Below the pieces are notes generated by a model, which was not told the origin of the DNA, ran no database searches, and worked only from the letters and a program-made list of their open reading frames with translations. Position numbers and translations under genes: made by a program. From NCBI GenBank assembly GCA_963733915.1, contig CAVTEP010000003.1, positions 267,609 to 331,608 on the forward strand: a DNA stretch of 64,000 bases. The letters are read 5' to 3'. Position 1 is the stretch's first letter. Each line of letters starts with the position of its first letter. The stretch is from Sulfomarinibacter sp963733915. Its GTDB lineage: Bacteria > Acidobacteriota > Thermoanaerobaculia > Thermoanaerobaculales > Sulfomarinibacteraceae. This document shows, piece after piece, positions 20,471 to 28,586 of the stretch.

Positions 20471-21841
20471 ATGAACGAGCAAACGCACGCCGAGCCCGGC
20501 GAAGAAAAACCGACCTGGCGGTTTCCCCGGACCTTCTGGACCGGCAACGCCGCCGAGCTCTGCGAGAGGGCTGCCTACTACGGGACCTTCATCGCGCTCC
20601 GCACCTACCTGATTCGCGTCGTCGGGCTCGACGACGTACAGGCGGGGGTGGTTGCAGGTCTGTTCGGCGGCTGGATCTATCTGGTGCCCTTCTTTACCGG
20701 CGCGGTCGCCGACCGGATGGGATTCCGAAATGCCCTGATCCTCGCTTTCGCCCTTCTGACCGTGGGCTACGGATCGTTGGGAGTCTTTCACACCCTCGGA
20801 CCGGTGCTTGTAGGTCTTGCCCTGATCGTGCTCGGCGGGGCTTTTGTCAAGCCGGTGATCACGGGAACGGTGGCGAAATCCTCCGACTCCGTCAACCGTG
20901 CCCGCGCTTTCAGCATCTTTTACATGGTGGTCAACATCGGCTCCTTCACCGGCAAGACGATTGTCGCGCCGATGCGCATCCAGATGGGCGTCGAGACGGT
21001 ACCCTACTTCTCGGCCGGCGCCAGCCTTTTTGCCCTGATCCTGGTCATGCTCACTTTCCGCCCACCCGACGACGGCGAAGCGCAGCCCAAGAATCTCCGC
21101 GAGACGCTGCAGGGAATGTGGATGGCGATGAGCAATCTGCGGTTTTTCGCCCTCATCCTCATCACCGCCGGCTTCTGGGCGATCCAGGGCCAGCTTTACG
21201 CATCCATGCCCGACTACGTGTTGCGAATGGCAGGCGAGACCTACAAGCCTGAGTGGTACGCAAACGTCAATCCGCTGGTGGTGGTGCTCTTCGTGGTCCT
21301 CATCACCCAGCTGGTGCGGAAGTGGAGACCGCAGGACTCGATGTTGGTGGCGATGGGACTGATTCCGCTGTCGTCGCTGGCCATGGCCTCGTCATCGTGG
21401 TTTGCCGGCAACGTGCGCTTTTTCGGCCTGGAGGTCCACCCGATTACGCTGATGATGGTGATCGGCATTGCAATTCAGGGGCTGGCGGAGTGCTTTTTGT
21501 CACCAAAGTGGCTCGAGTTCGCCTCCAAACAGGCGCCGCGCGGCAGAGAGGGCGTATTCCTCGGATTCGCGCATATGAACACCTTCTTCGCCTGGATCTT
21601 CGGTTTCATCTTCTCGGGATATCTTCTCCGGGCCTACTGCCCCGAACCGACCACGCTTCCGGCGCCGATCCAGGAGCAGCACGCACTCGCGCTGGCCGGC
21701 CAGGCGCCGATGCCGGAGATCTACGCCCACGCCAATTACCTGTGGTACGCATACACCGGCATTGGAGCGCTGTCGTTTTTCGCGCTGATTCTCTACATCT
21801 GGATCACCAATCGTATCGATGCCCGCGCCGCGGCGGCGTGA
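20471..21841 (+). CDS. POT-like MFS transporter
   Basis: 456 residues with about twelve to fourteen transmembrane helices. Helix 1 has the Glu-x-x-Glu-Arg-x-x-Tyr-Tyr-Gly motif of proton-coupled oligopeptide transporters (Glu-Leu-Cys-Glu-Arg-Ala-Ala-Tyr-Tyr-Gly). The cytoplasmic loop 2-3 has Asp-Arg-Met-Gly. The start ATG follows GGGGAG. It is a paralog of the truncated transporter at the left edge of the window. The substrate is not known; peptide uptake would fit the many peptidases nearby. Confidence 0.8.
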   Translation: MNEQTHAEPGEEKPTWRFPRTFWTGNAAELCERAAYYGTFIALRTYLIRVVGLDDVQAGVVAGLFGGWIYLVPFFTGAVADRMGFRNALILAFALLTVGYGSLGVFHTLGPVLVGLALIVLGGAFVKPVITGTVAKSSDSVNRARAFSIFYMVVNIGSFTGKTIVAPMRIQMGVETVPYFSAGASLFALILVMLTFRPPDDGEAQPKNLRETLQGMWMAMSNLRFFALILITAGFWAIQGQLYASMPDYVLRMAGETYKPEWYANVNPLVVVLFVVLITQLVRKWRPQDSMLVAMGLIPLSSLAMASSSWFAGNVRFFGLEVHPITLMMVIGIAIQGLAECFLSPKWLEFASKQAPRGREGVFLGFAHMNTFFAWIFGFIFSGYLLRAYCPEPTTLPAPIQEQHALALAGQAPMPEIYAHANYLWYAYTGIGALSFFALILYIWITNRIDARAAAA

Positions 21842-21900
21842 GTCCCGATAGAACCGAAATGTGATTTTCTCCGTTTATCATGTACGGAGGAGAATCCAGG

Positions 21901-22596
21901 ATGAAAATCGAAAGAGCGTCGATCGCGGTCATTACATGCTGCCTGGCCATCGCCGGCTGCGGGGTCAACTCGTCGATCAACATCGCCGATGGGGAGACCG
22001 TTGACGGGGCCAGGGCCACCGTCAATGGCAGCGTCAACATCGGCGCCAACTGCACGGTCCGCGGCGATTGCCGCACCGTCAACGGCCGTGTGACCGTGGG
22101 CCCGAGCTCGAAGATCGGTGGGCTGCAAACGGTCAATGGTTCAATCTCGATGGACGAAAACGTGTCGGCCGACGGGACCGTTGCGACCGTCAACGGTTCA
22201 ATCCGCATTTCGGCAGACTCTGCGATCGCGGGCGATCTCGAGACCGTCAATGGCTCCATAGGCTGCGACCGCGGCGGCTCGGTCGACGGCGACATCTCGA
22301 CCGTCAATGGCAGCATCGACCTTATCGGCACCGAGATCGGCGGCAGCATCACGACGGTCAACGGCTCGATCTCTCTGACCGACCAGTCGCGGGTCGCCGA
22401 AAACGTGATCGTAAAAGGAAAATCGAAGCGGTACTTCGCGAAGAAACCGCTCGAGATCACGATTTCGGGTGGCTCGGTCGTGGAAGGTGACGTCATCGTC
22501 CGCGACTCCAAGCGCAAGGTCAAGGTCACCCTCTCCGGCGGCGGCAAGGTCCTTGGCGAGATCAAGAACGCCGAGGTCGTTGACCGCAACTCCTGA
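21901..22596 (+). CDS. exported lipoprotein with repeated Thr-Val-Asn-Gly-Ser units (beta-helix)
   Basis: 231 residues. The ATG follows GGAGGAG, and the signal ends Ala-Ile-Ala-Gly-Cys, a lipobox. The body has seven or eight units of about 20-24 residues, most containing Thr-Val-Asn-Gly-Ser/Arg-Ile/Val, as in bactofilin-like or DUF4097-like right-handed beta-helices. The last 60 residues are basic and lack the repeat. Such proteins are thought to be structural or adhesive scaffolds of the envelope. It lies 59 bases after the transporter gene and could share its transcript. No exact family is assigned. Confidence 0.7.
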   Translation: MKIERASIAVITCCLAIAGCGVNSSINIADGETVDGARATVNGSVNIGANCTVRGDCRTVNGRVTVGPSSKIGGLQTVNGSISMDENVSADGTVATVNGSIRISADSAIAGDLETVNGSIGCDRGGSVDGDISTVNGSIDLIGTEIGGSITTVNGSISLTDQSRVAENVIVKGKSKRYFAKKPLEITISGGSVVEGDVIVRDSKRKVKVTLSGGGKVLGEIKNAEVVDRNS

Positions 22597-22618
22597 GAGA
22601 TCCACCGATCGTCGCGTG

Positions 22619-22675
22619 TTGACATCTCCACACGGTTGGTAATAAAGTGTAACACCCAACCGTAGCAGTGTGGAG
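22619..22675 (+). promoter_or_regulatory. promoter with nested dyad operator of the metal operon
   Basis: A perfect TTGACA (22619-22624) is followed at 18 bases by TAAAGT (22643-22648). Two inverted repeats overlap it: CTCCACAC (22626-22633) with GTGTGGAG (22668-22675), and CGGTTGG (22633-22639) with CCAACCG (22656-22662). They frame the -10 region, so a dimeric or tetrameric repressor bound here would block transcription. The regulator encoded 8 bases downstream is the natural candidate. Confidence 0.65.
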
Positions 22676-22682
22676 GTGGGCG

Positions 22683-22952
22683 ATGGCAACCCTGAGCGGC
22701 AAACAGCAGATCATCACCTTCAAGGCCGAGGAGGCGCTGGTCGCGGCGATGGAGGACATCCCCAACCGCTCGGAGTTCATCCGCTCGGCGATCCTCGCCG
22801 CCCTCGATGGCGTCTGCCCTCTGTGTCATGGGACCGGAGTCCTCAACCCCAAGCAACAACGTCACTGGCGGGAATTCAGTCGGACCCACCGGGTCGAACG
22901 TTGCGATCACTGTGACGAGGGCCGACTCGTGTGCGCCGCCGACCGCGGTTGA
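22683..22952 (+). CDS. ribbon-helix-helix regulator fused to a cysteine-rich metal-binding tail
   Basis: 89 residues starting at the ATG preceded by GGAGGTGGG. Residues 1-45 look like a CopG/NikR ribbon-helix-helix (a short beta strand Gln-Gln-Ile-Ile-Thr-Phe, then Arg-Ser-Glu-Phe-Ile-Arg-Ser-Ala-Ile). Residues about 49-84 carry Cys-Pro-Leu-Cys-His-Gly-Thr-Gly, two His, and Cys-Asp-His-Cys plus a final Cys, a DnaJ-like zinc-ribbon pattern. The first gene of the znu operon would be a fitting place for a metal-sensing repressor. The small size and lack of a NikR-type ACT domain make it unlike NikR or Zur. The DNA-binding fold is well supported; metal sensing is inference. Confidence 0.75.
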   Translation: MATLSGKQQIITFKAEEALVAAMEDIPNRSEFIRSAILAALDGVCPLCHGTGVLNPKQQRHWREFSRTHRVERCDHCDEGRLVCAADRG

Positions 22953-22964
22953 ACCGGGCCACCC

Positions 22965-23822
22965 GTGCGGCCACCATCCAGTCTCCTGCTGACCTGCCTC
23001 GTGGCGCTGCCCCATCCGGCGGCAGCGCAAGACCGCCCTCTCGTGTTTGTCAGCATCCCGCCAATGAAGTTTGTAGTCGAGCGTCTCGCCGCCGAAGAGC
23101 TAGAGGTCGAGGTCTTGCTGCCTCCGGGTGCCTCACCCCACACGTATGAGCCGACGCCGCGCCAGATGGCGGCCCTCGATCGGGCCCGGATCTATTTCGA
23201 GATCGGCGTGCCCTTCGAGGAAGCGCTCCTCGGCAGGATCTCGTCGGTGATCGAAGACCTCCGGGTTGTCGACTGCCGCGCCGGCATCGATCTGGTACCC
23301 ATGGAGGGCGATAGTGACCACCACGGTCCCGGCGCCCTCGATCCCCACATCTGGCTCGACCCTGTGAGAATGGCCACCGTGGCCGAAACCATTGCAGGAG
23401 CGCTGACCGACATTGTCCCGTCCAGGAAGACCGAGATCGAGCGCAATCTGCTCGCACTCGAACTCGCGATCGAGACGACCGATTCGCGGGTCGCCGCAAT
23501 CCTCGATCGGCTCTCCGGGCGGACCATGGTCGTGTTCCATCCAGCCTACGGTTACTTCGCGCGCCGCTACGGTCTCCACCAGGTGGCGGTCGAGGTCGAG
23601 GGCAAGGCGCCGTCAGCGCGCCAATTGGCGACCACGGTCGACGCCCTGGGCAAGCAATCGGTGCCAGCTATTTTTGTCCAACCGCAATTCTCACGGACCG
23701 CCGCCGATCGGGTGGCGGCCGCTCTCGGTTGTCAGGTCGTCGAGCTCGACCCGTTGGCTGAAAACTACCTCGGCAACCTCGAGGAAATCGCGCGTCGGAT
23801 CGTGGCCGCGCTCGGGCGCTGA
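22965..23822 (+). CDS. znuA: zinc/manganese ABC transporter substrate-binding protein
   Basis: 285 residues from a GTG start 12 bases after the regulator's stop, with a signal peptide ending Ala-Ala-Ala-Gln. Cluster A-I family marks: His in Ser-Pro-His-Thr-Tyr-Glu-Pro-Thr-Pro, a short His-rich stretch Asp-His-His-Gly followed by Asp-Pro-His-Ile-Trp-Leu-Asp-Pro, His in Val-Phe-His-Pro-Ala-Tyr-Gly-Tyr-Phe, and a distal acidic ligand in Glu-Leu-Asp-Pro-Leu-Ala. It captures the metal in the periplasm for the ZnuBC importer. Zinc is more likely than manganese given the His-rich loop, but the sequence cannot settle it. Confidence 0.88.
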   Translation: MRPPSSLLLTCLVALPHPAAAQDRPLVFVSIPPMKFVVERLAAEELEVEVLLPPGASPHTYEPTPRQMAALDRARIYFEIGVPFEEALLGRISSVIEDLRVVDCRAGIDLVPMEGDSDHHGPGALDPHIWLDPVRMATVAETIAGALTDIVPSRKTEIERNLLALELAIETTDSRVAAILDRLSGRTMVVFHPAYGYFARRYGLHQVAVEVEGKAPSARQLATTVDALGKQSVPAIFVQPQFSRTAADRVAAALGCQVVELDPLAENYLGNLEEIARRIVAALGR

Positions 23823-23823
23823 G

Positions 23824-24594
23824 ATGACAACGCCGATGAAGACGAATACCCAACCCACACCGGCGATCACGGTCGAGGACCTGAGCTTCCGCTTTGACGG
23901 CGGCCCCCCGGTGCTCGAGGGTGTCAACCTCGAGATCGTCGCGGGGGACTTCGCCAGCGTCATCGGTCCCAACGGCGGTGGCAAGACAACCTTGATCAAG
24001 CTCATCGTCGGCCTCCTCACACCGACCACTGGCAAAGTGCGGGTGCTCGGGCAGTCACCGGCCAAGGCACGTCCGCGAGTCGGTTACATGCCGCAACACG
24101 CGATGATGGACCCGCGGTTTCCGGTCCGCGCACTTGACGTCGTATTGATGGGCCGGCTGGGGCTCGGTCGCCGACTCGGCGCCTACAGCCGCGCCGACCA
24201 TGCTGCCGCCACCGAAGCGCTCGCCATGGCCGGGCTCGAAGACCACGGGACTCGCTCCTTCTCCGATCTGTCAGGAGGGCAGCGTCAACGGGTCCTGCTC
24301 GCGCGGGCGCTGGTCACCGAGCCCGAGATTCTGCTCCTCGACGAGCCGGCGGCCGGACTCGATCACAAAGTGGAGCAGGACTTTTTCGAGCTTCTCGAAG
24401 TGCTCAATCGCCGGCTCACCATCGTCCTCGTGACCCACGACCTCGGATTCGTGGCGGGATTCGTGCGCACCGTCATCTGCGTCCACCGGCACGTCGATAT
24501 CCACCCGACGAGCGCACTCGACGGCCGCACGATCTCGGAAATCTACGGCGGTGAGGTACGCATGGTGCGCCACGACCACAGGGTGGAGCACTGA
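23824..24594 (+). CDS. znuC: zinc/manganese ABC transporter ATP-binding protein
   Basis: 256 residues. Walker A is Gly-Pro-Asn-Gly-Gly-Gly-Lys-Thr-Thr, the Q-loop is Tyr-Met-Pro-Gln-His, the signature is Leu-Ser-Gly-Gly-Gln-Arg-Gln-Arg, Walker B is Ile-Leu-Leu-Leu-Asp-Glu-Pro, followed by Ala-Gly-Leu-Asp and the switch His in Val-Thr-His-Asp. The Gly-Pro-Asn-Gly-(Ala/Gly)-Gly-Lys and Tyr-Met/Val-Pro-Gln forms are typical of metal importers. The ATG lies one base after the znuA stop, and the gene overlaps znuB by ATGA-type spacing. Confidence 0.9.
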   Translation: MTTPMKTNTQPTPAITVEDLSFRFDGGPPVLEGVNLEIVAGDFASVIGPNGGGKTTLIKLIVGLLTPTTGKVRVLGQSPAKARPRVGYMPQHAMMDPRFPVRALDVVLMGRLGLGRRLGAYSRADHAAATEALAMAGLEDHGTRSFSDLSGGQRQRVLLARALVTEPEILLLDEPAAGLDHKVEQDFFELLEVLNRRLTIVLVTHDLGFVAGFVRTVICVHRHVDIHPTSALDGRTISEIYGGEVRMVRHDHRVEH

Positions 24595-25436
24595 TGGAGT
24601 TCGTCAACGCCGCCCTCGAATTCCCCTTCCTGCGTCACGCGCTGCTTGCCGGCGTGCTGGCCGGCGTCGCCTGCGGGGTCGTCGGTTCCTATGTGGTCGT
24701 TCGACGCATCACCTACATCGCCGGGGCGATCGCCCACTGTGTGCTCGGCGGTCTCGGGATCGGGCGCTGGCTGCAGGTGGTCCACGGCTGGCCGGTCCAT
24801 CCCGCCCTCGGTGCGGTGGCGGCGGCGGTGGCGGCCGCGCTTATCATCGGCCTCGTCAACCTGCGTGCTCGCGAACGGGAGGACACCATCATCGGCGCCG
24901 TGTGGGCGATCGGCATGGCGGTCGGAATCCTCTTCATCGCCGTCACTCCGGGTTACCACGAGGATTTGATGAGCTATCTGTTCGGCAACATCCTGCTCAT
25001 CGGAAGCGGCGATCTGTGGTCGATGGCTGCCCTCGACGCCGTGGTCCTCGCGCTCGGTCTCGGTCTTTATCCGCAGCTCGAAGCCATCTGCTTCGACGAA
25101 GAGTTCGCGCGCCTTCGCGGTCTCAGGGTCGAAATCTACGTTCTCCTGTTGTTGGTACTGATCGCGCTGACGGTCGTGCTGCTGGTGAGCGTGGTCGGCA
25201 TCGTTCTCGTCATCGCGCTGCTCACCTTGCCTGCCGCCATCGCCGGTCACTTCACCACCACCCTGCGCGGCATGATGGCCGTCGCCGGAGTGCTGGCCGT
25301 GGCCTTCACCACCAGCGGTCTGGCCTTGAGCTACTCCCCCGACCTGCCCGCCGGTGCCACCACCATCGTCATCGCCGGATTCGCCTATCTCGTGGTTCTG
25401 GCGTGGCGCCGGATTGCCTCGGTGTTGGGGCGATAG
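24594..25436 (+). CDS. znuB: zinc/manganese ABC transporter permease
   Basis: 280 residues with about eight hydrophobic helices of the ABC-3 family. It has Gly-Ser-Tyr-Val-Val-Val-Arg-Arg near the N-terminus, Leu-Phe-Gly-Asn-Ile-Leu in the middle and Leu-Leu-Thr-Leu-Pro-Ala-Ala-Ile-Ala in the ATPase-coupling region. Its ATG overlaps the znuC stop. It forms the inner-membrane channel and is the last gene of the regulated operon. No clear terminator follows within the 142-base gap. Confidence 0.9.
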   Translation: MEFVNAALEFPFLRHALLAGVLAGVACGVVGSYVVVRRITYIAGAIAHCVLGGLGIGRWLQVVHGWPVHPALGAVAAAVAAALIIGLVNLRAREREDTIIGAVWAIGMAVGILFIAVTPGYHEDLMSYLFGNILLIGSGDLWSMAALDAVVLALGLGLYPQLEAICFDEEFARLRGLRVEIYVLLLLVLIALTVVLLVSVVGIVLVIALLTLPAAIAGHFTTTLRGMMAVAGVLAVAFTTSGLALSYSPDLPAGATTIVIAGFAYLVVLAWRRIASVLGR

Positions 25437-25578
25437 CCCGAAGCCGGCGGCCAGTCGGGATTATTCGCGCCGGTTCTCCCGTCAACTCCATGGCGTCGCC
25501 GCGCAATGATCACGGGAACCATTCTCAAGAAGGTATATAATGCCACCGCCGACCGTGTACGGTCGCAAGGAGCAGTCG

Positions 25579-26682
25579 ATGAAAACACTGACAATAATGC
25601 GGTTCGCCGGAACTGCGCTCGCCGTCACCCTGGTTTTGACCCTTCTCCCGAAGGCAGCGGCCGCCGACGAAAACTGCTGTCTCAACAATTTTCGTTTCGC
25701 CGGCGGCTGCATGGTAGTAGCGCACGGTTCGGAAACCTGCGCCAGCATCCAGTCCTATCTCAACAGCTTTGACAGTGTGGGCAAATACTACTGCGGCAAC
25801 ACCACCGTGCGGGGCGGCTGGACGCTGAGCGATTGTTCGAGCCCAGCTCAGACCCAGGCGCAACCCCTCACGCCCCAACAATCACAGCCAACCGAGAGGA
25901 TTCAGCAGAGCCAACCCTCGATTCGCTCGTCTCAGCCGCAAAATGCGCCGGCGGCCAGCGACGCCAACCTGATGCAGGTCTCGGCCCCGTTGCAGGTTCA
26001 GTTCGACTCCAGCCTTGACCCCGCCACCCAGAGTGCCGGTCAAACGGTGACCGGGACCCTGCAAAACGATCTCATGGACGGCGATACGGTGATCGCTCCG
26101 GCCGGAAGCCAGGTGCAGGCCCAGATCGTGCCGACCAGCTACTGGGGCGACGGTTCGGGTGATGCCTTCCAGATCCAGGCCACCGCCATCCAGGTCGGAG
26201 ACAACGTCATCCCGATCAACGGAAAATCCGTCCAGGCCGAGGGTTCGATGGTGAGCTTTGAGACCGCCACCGCCGATCAGTCCGAGACCCACAAACCAAC
26301 CCTGAGCGCGAGTGGGAGCACTTGGATGGAAGCCTTCAATTCCCATGATGCGGAGGGCCTGGCGGCCTTGTACACTCAGGATGCCGTCTTCCTCCCACCC
26401 AACGCGCCCGCGGTCTTTGGTCGGGACGCCATCCGCGCCACCCACCAGGAGTTCTTTGCCACAGGTGATCTCAAGATCGACATCGAGGCCCTCGAGACTG
26501 TCATCGACGGCCAACTGGCTTATGTCGCCGGTCGCTACCGGTTGTGGACCGACGACGCGACGCTGGTCGATCGCGGCAAGTACATCGAAATCTGGCGCGC
26601 CATCGACGGTCAATGGCTGATCCACCGCGACATCTACAACAGCAGCCTGCCTCTTCCGGTCACACCCGAAACCGGCAATTAG
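25579..26682 (+). CDS. exported Cys-rich domain protein with C-terminal SnoaL/DUF4440-like domain
   Basis: 367 residues with a signal peptide ending Ala-Ala-Ala-Ala-Asp. Residues about 33-87 form a compact six-cysteine domain (Cys-Cys, Arg-Phe-x-Gly-x-Cys, Ser-Ile-x-x-Tyr-Leu, Ser-Val-Gly-Lys, Tyr-Cys-Gly-Asn-Thr, Val-Arg-Gly-Gly-Trp, Cys). A Gln/Pro/Ser-rich linker follows, then a beta-rich middle (Ala-Gly-Gln-Thr-Val-Thr-Gly-Thr-Leu, as in exported carrier-like domains). The last 120 residues look like an NTF2-fold SnoaL/DUF4440 domain (Trp-Met-Glu-Ala-Phe-Asn-Ser-His-Asp and Val-Phe-Gly-Arg-Asp-Ala-Ile). The same Cys domain occurs alone at 31037. No function is known. Confidence 0.75.
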   Translation: MKTLTIMRFAGTALAVTLVLTLLPKAAAADENCCLNNFRFAGGCMVVAHGSETCASIQSYLNSFDSVGKYYCGNTTVRGGWTLSDCSSPAQTQAQPLTPQQSQPTERIQQSQPSIRSSQPQNAPAASDANLMQVSAPLQVQFDSSLDPATQSAGQTVTGTLQNDLMDGDTVIAPAGSQVQAQIVPTSYWGDGSGDAFQIQATAIQVGDNVIPINGKSVQAEGSMVSFETATADQSETHKPTLSASGSTWMEAFNSHDAEGLAALYTQDAVFLPPNAPAVFGRDAIRATHQEFFATGDLKIDIEALETVIDGQLAYVAGRYRLWTDDATLVDRGKYIEIWRAIDGQWLIHRDIYNSSLPLPVTPETGN

Positions 26683-27067
26683 CGGCAGGCAATTCCGTGT
26701 CACCTCGGGGCCTTCGGGCCCCGTTTTTTGTTAAATCGTTCAAACGTTAGAACGTTATACGTTCCACGTTTCGGCCAGCCGTCTCGATGGAGAAAAGGAG
26801 AAAAGGGGAAAAGGGGAAAAGGAGCCTACGCACCCACCCCCGCATGAAGCCGTTGTCCCCATCCGTTGTAACGGCGATCAGGGACAGCGGCAGGAACCGC
26901 GTCAGGGGCAGTTGGCCGAAAATGGGGTGGGTGGATCGAGAGTCGAGAGACGAGTATCGGGTGGGCAGGGGGCGTACGCGCTTCGCTACAATGGCCTCGT
27001 CAATCTTTTCGCGGATCATCAAACGGCGGATGGGCGAACAGCGGTAAGGGATTCGGGGGAACCAGAC
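26683..27067. other. 385-base intergenic region with terminator and mixed short repeats
   Basis: It starts with the terminator. AACGTT octamers follow (about 26738-26772), then a GGGGAAAA octamer run (about 26790-26822), a CCCACCCCC stretch matched by GGGGTGGGTGG about 90 bases later, and GAGTCGA-type heptamers. No gene is supported. The promoter of the M48 peptidase should lie in its last part, but I do not see a clear one. Confidence 0.6.
26706..26729 (+). terminator. rho-independent terminator
   Basis: CGGGGCC, a TTCG loop, GGCCCCG, then six T, directly after the Cys-rich/SnoaL gene. A strong stem with a stable tetraloop and a T-run. Confidence 0.9.
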
Positions 27068-28519
27068 ATGAAAATCACCAGGTACCGACCGACGAATTGG
27101 ATCCAAGCGGCTGGAATCTGCCTGCTCCTGATCGCCGCCTGCACGATGAACCCGGCCACCGGCGAGCGGCAGCTCACCCTGATGAGTGAGACCCAGGAGA
27201 TCCAGCTCGGCGCGCAGACCCACCCCGAAGTCCTGGCCTCATTCGGAGCCTACGACGACCCCGAGTGGCAGGCATACATCCAGGAGCTCGGTTCGAAGAT
27301 CGCCGCCGGCTCCGAGCGACCCGAGTTGGACTGGACCTTTACGGTCCTTGACGACCCGGTGGTCAACGCCATGGCCCTCCCGGGGGGCTTCATCTATGTC
27401 AACCGTGGGATCCTCGCCTACTTCAACTCGGAGGCTGAGCTGGCGTCGGTCCTCGGACACGAAATCGGCCACGTCACCGCCCGCCACTCGGTGGAGGCGA
27501 TGAGCCGCGCCCAGCTCGCCCAGCTGGGCCTCGGAGTGGCGGCCATCGCGAGCGAGGAATTCCGCCAGTACGCGGGGCTCGCGAGCCAGGGTCTCGGCAT
27601 CCTGTTTTTGAAATTCGGCCGCGACGACGAAAACCAGTCCGACACGCTCGGTCTGCGGTACATGACCGGCGTCGGCTATGACCCCTCGGAGATGTCCAAG
27701 GTCTTTGCCACCCTCGATCGCGTCTCGCAGTCGAAGGGTTTGAGCGCGACCCCGGAGTGGTTGTCGACCCACCCCAACCCCGGTAATCGGGTCGCCAACA
27801 TCAACGCGCGCATCGAACGGCTGCCACCCGAAGAACGGCACGGCACGGTCGGCCGCGAGACCTATATGGACCGCCTCTCGGGCCTCGTGTTCGATGAAGA
27901 TCCGCGCCAGGGCTATGCCATCGGCCAGAGCTTCTACCACCCGGTTCTCGCCTTCAAGATCGATTTTCCCGACCAATGGCGAATCGTCAATCGGCGACAG
28001 CTGGTGGGGGCGCTGAGCGCGAATTCCGACGCGGCCGTTGTACTGACACTTTCGGACAAGGACTCGCCGCAGGCCGCGTTCGAGGCGTTTTTCGCGCAGC
28101 AGGGGATCCAACGCGGGCCCAACCGAGGCCGCAGCATCTACGCCTTCCGTGCCATCGACACCCAGACCGGGGCAAGCCAGGCCGAGGGGCTCATCAGCTA
28201 TCTTTCGCACGGCGGACAGGTCTATCAACTGATGGCCTATACGGGTCTCGACACCTGGAACGCCTATGCCAACGCAATGCAGAGCTCGATGACGAGCTTC
28301 GCCAAGGTCACCAATCGTCGCTATCTGGAGGTCGAACCAAAGACCCTCGAGATTGTGGTCCTTCCGAAAGCGATGTCCTTCCAGGAATACGCGGCGCGAT
28401 ATCCTTCCAACACCGAGATCGACCAGCTCGCCACCATCAACGGCGTAACCAAGGACACGATGCTCGAAAAAGGAACGCTCATGAAGCGCGTCGTCGGTGG
28501 AAAGCTCCCCGAGAACTGA
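27068..28519 (+). CDS. M48 family metallopeptidase lipoprotein
   Basis: 483 residues from an ATG with GGGGGA upstream; the longer open frame reads through intergenic repeats. The lipoprotein signal ends Ile-Ala-Ala-Cys. Residues about 60-260 are an M48 peptidase with His-Glu-Ile-Gly-His (zinc ligands and catalytic Glu) and the downstream Glu in Asn-Gln-Ser-Asp region, followed by Ser-Thr-His-Pro. This is the BepA/LoiP/YcaL plan. The C-terminal 200 residues are an extra domain ending with a motif like that of LysM-type cell-wall repeats (Ile-Asn-Gly-Val). It should degrade misfolded envelope proteins. It stands alone. Confidence 0.85.
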   Translation: MKITRYRPTNWIQAAGICLLLIAACTMNPATGERQLTLMSETQEIQLGAQTHPEVLASFGAYDDPEWQAYIQELGSKIAAGSERPELDWTFTVLDDPVVNAMALPGGFIYVNRGILAYFNSEAELASVLGHEIGHVTARHSVEAMSRAQLAQLGLGVAAIASEEFRQYAGLASQGLGILFLKFGRDDENQSDTLGLRYMTGVGYDPSEMSKVFATLDRVSQSKGLSATPEWLSTHPNPGNRVANINARIERLPPEERHGTVGRETYMDRLSGLVFDEDPRQGYAIGQSFYHPVLAFKIDFPDQWRIVNRRQLVGALSANSDAAVVLTLSDKDSPQAAFEAFFAQQGIQRGPNRGRSIYAFRAIDTQTGASQAEGLISYLSHGGQVYQLMAYTGLDTWNAYANAMQSSMTSFAKVTNRRYLEVEPKTLEIVVLPKAMSFQEYAARYPSNTEIDQLATINGVTKDTMLEKGTLMKRVVGGKLPEN

Positions 28520-28586
28520 GACCATTTCACGAAGCGCGCTGACCTTCCAGGTGAAAAGGCAGAAAAGGAGACAGAGGAGAATAGGC

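Noticed and set aside
21997..22400. Non-coding tandem repeat or CRISPR
   Set aside because: The near-repeats are codons for Thr-Val-Asn-Gly-Ser in one open frame with a lipoprotein signal, so they are coding.
26996..27067. N-terminal extension of the M48 peptidase
   Set aside because: The extension is encoded by intergenic repeat sequence, and the ATG at 27068 starts a proper lipoprotein signal.
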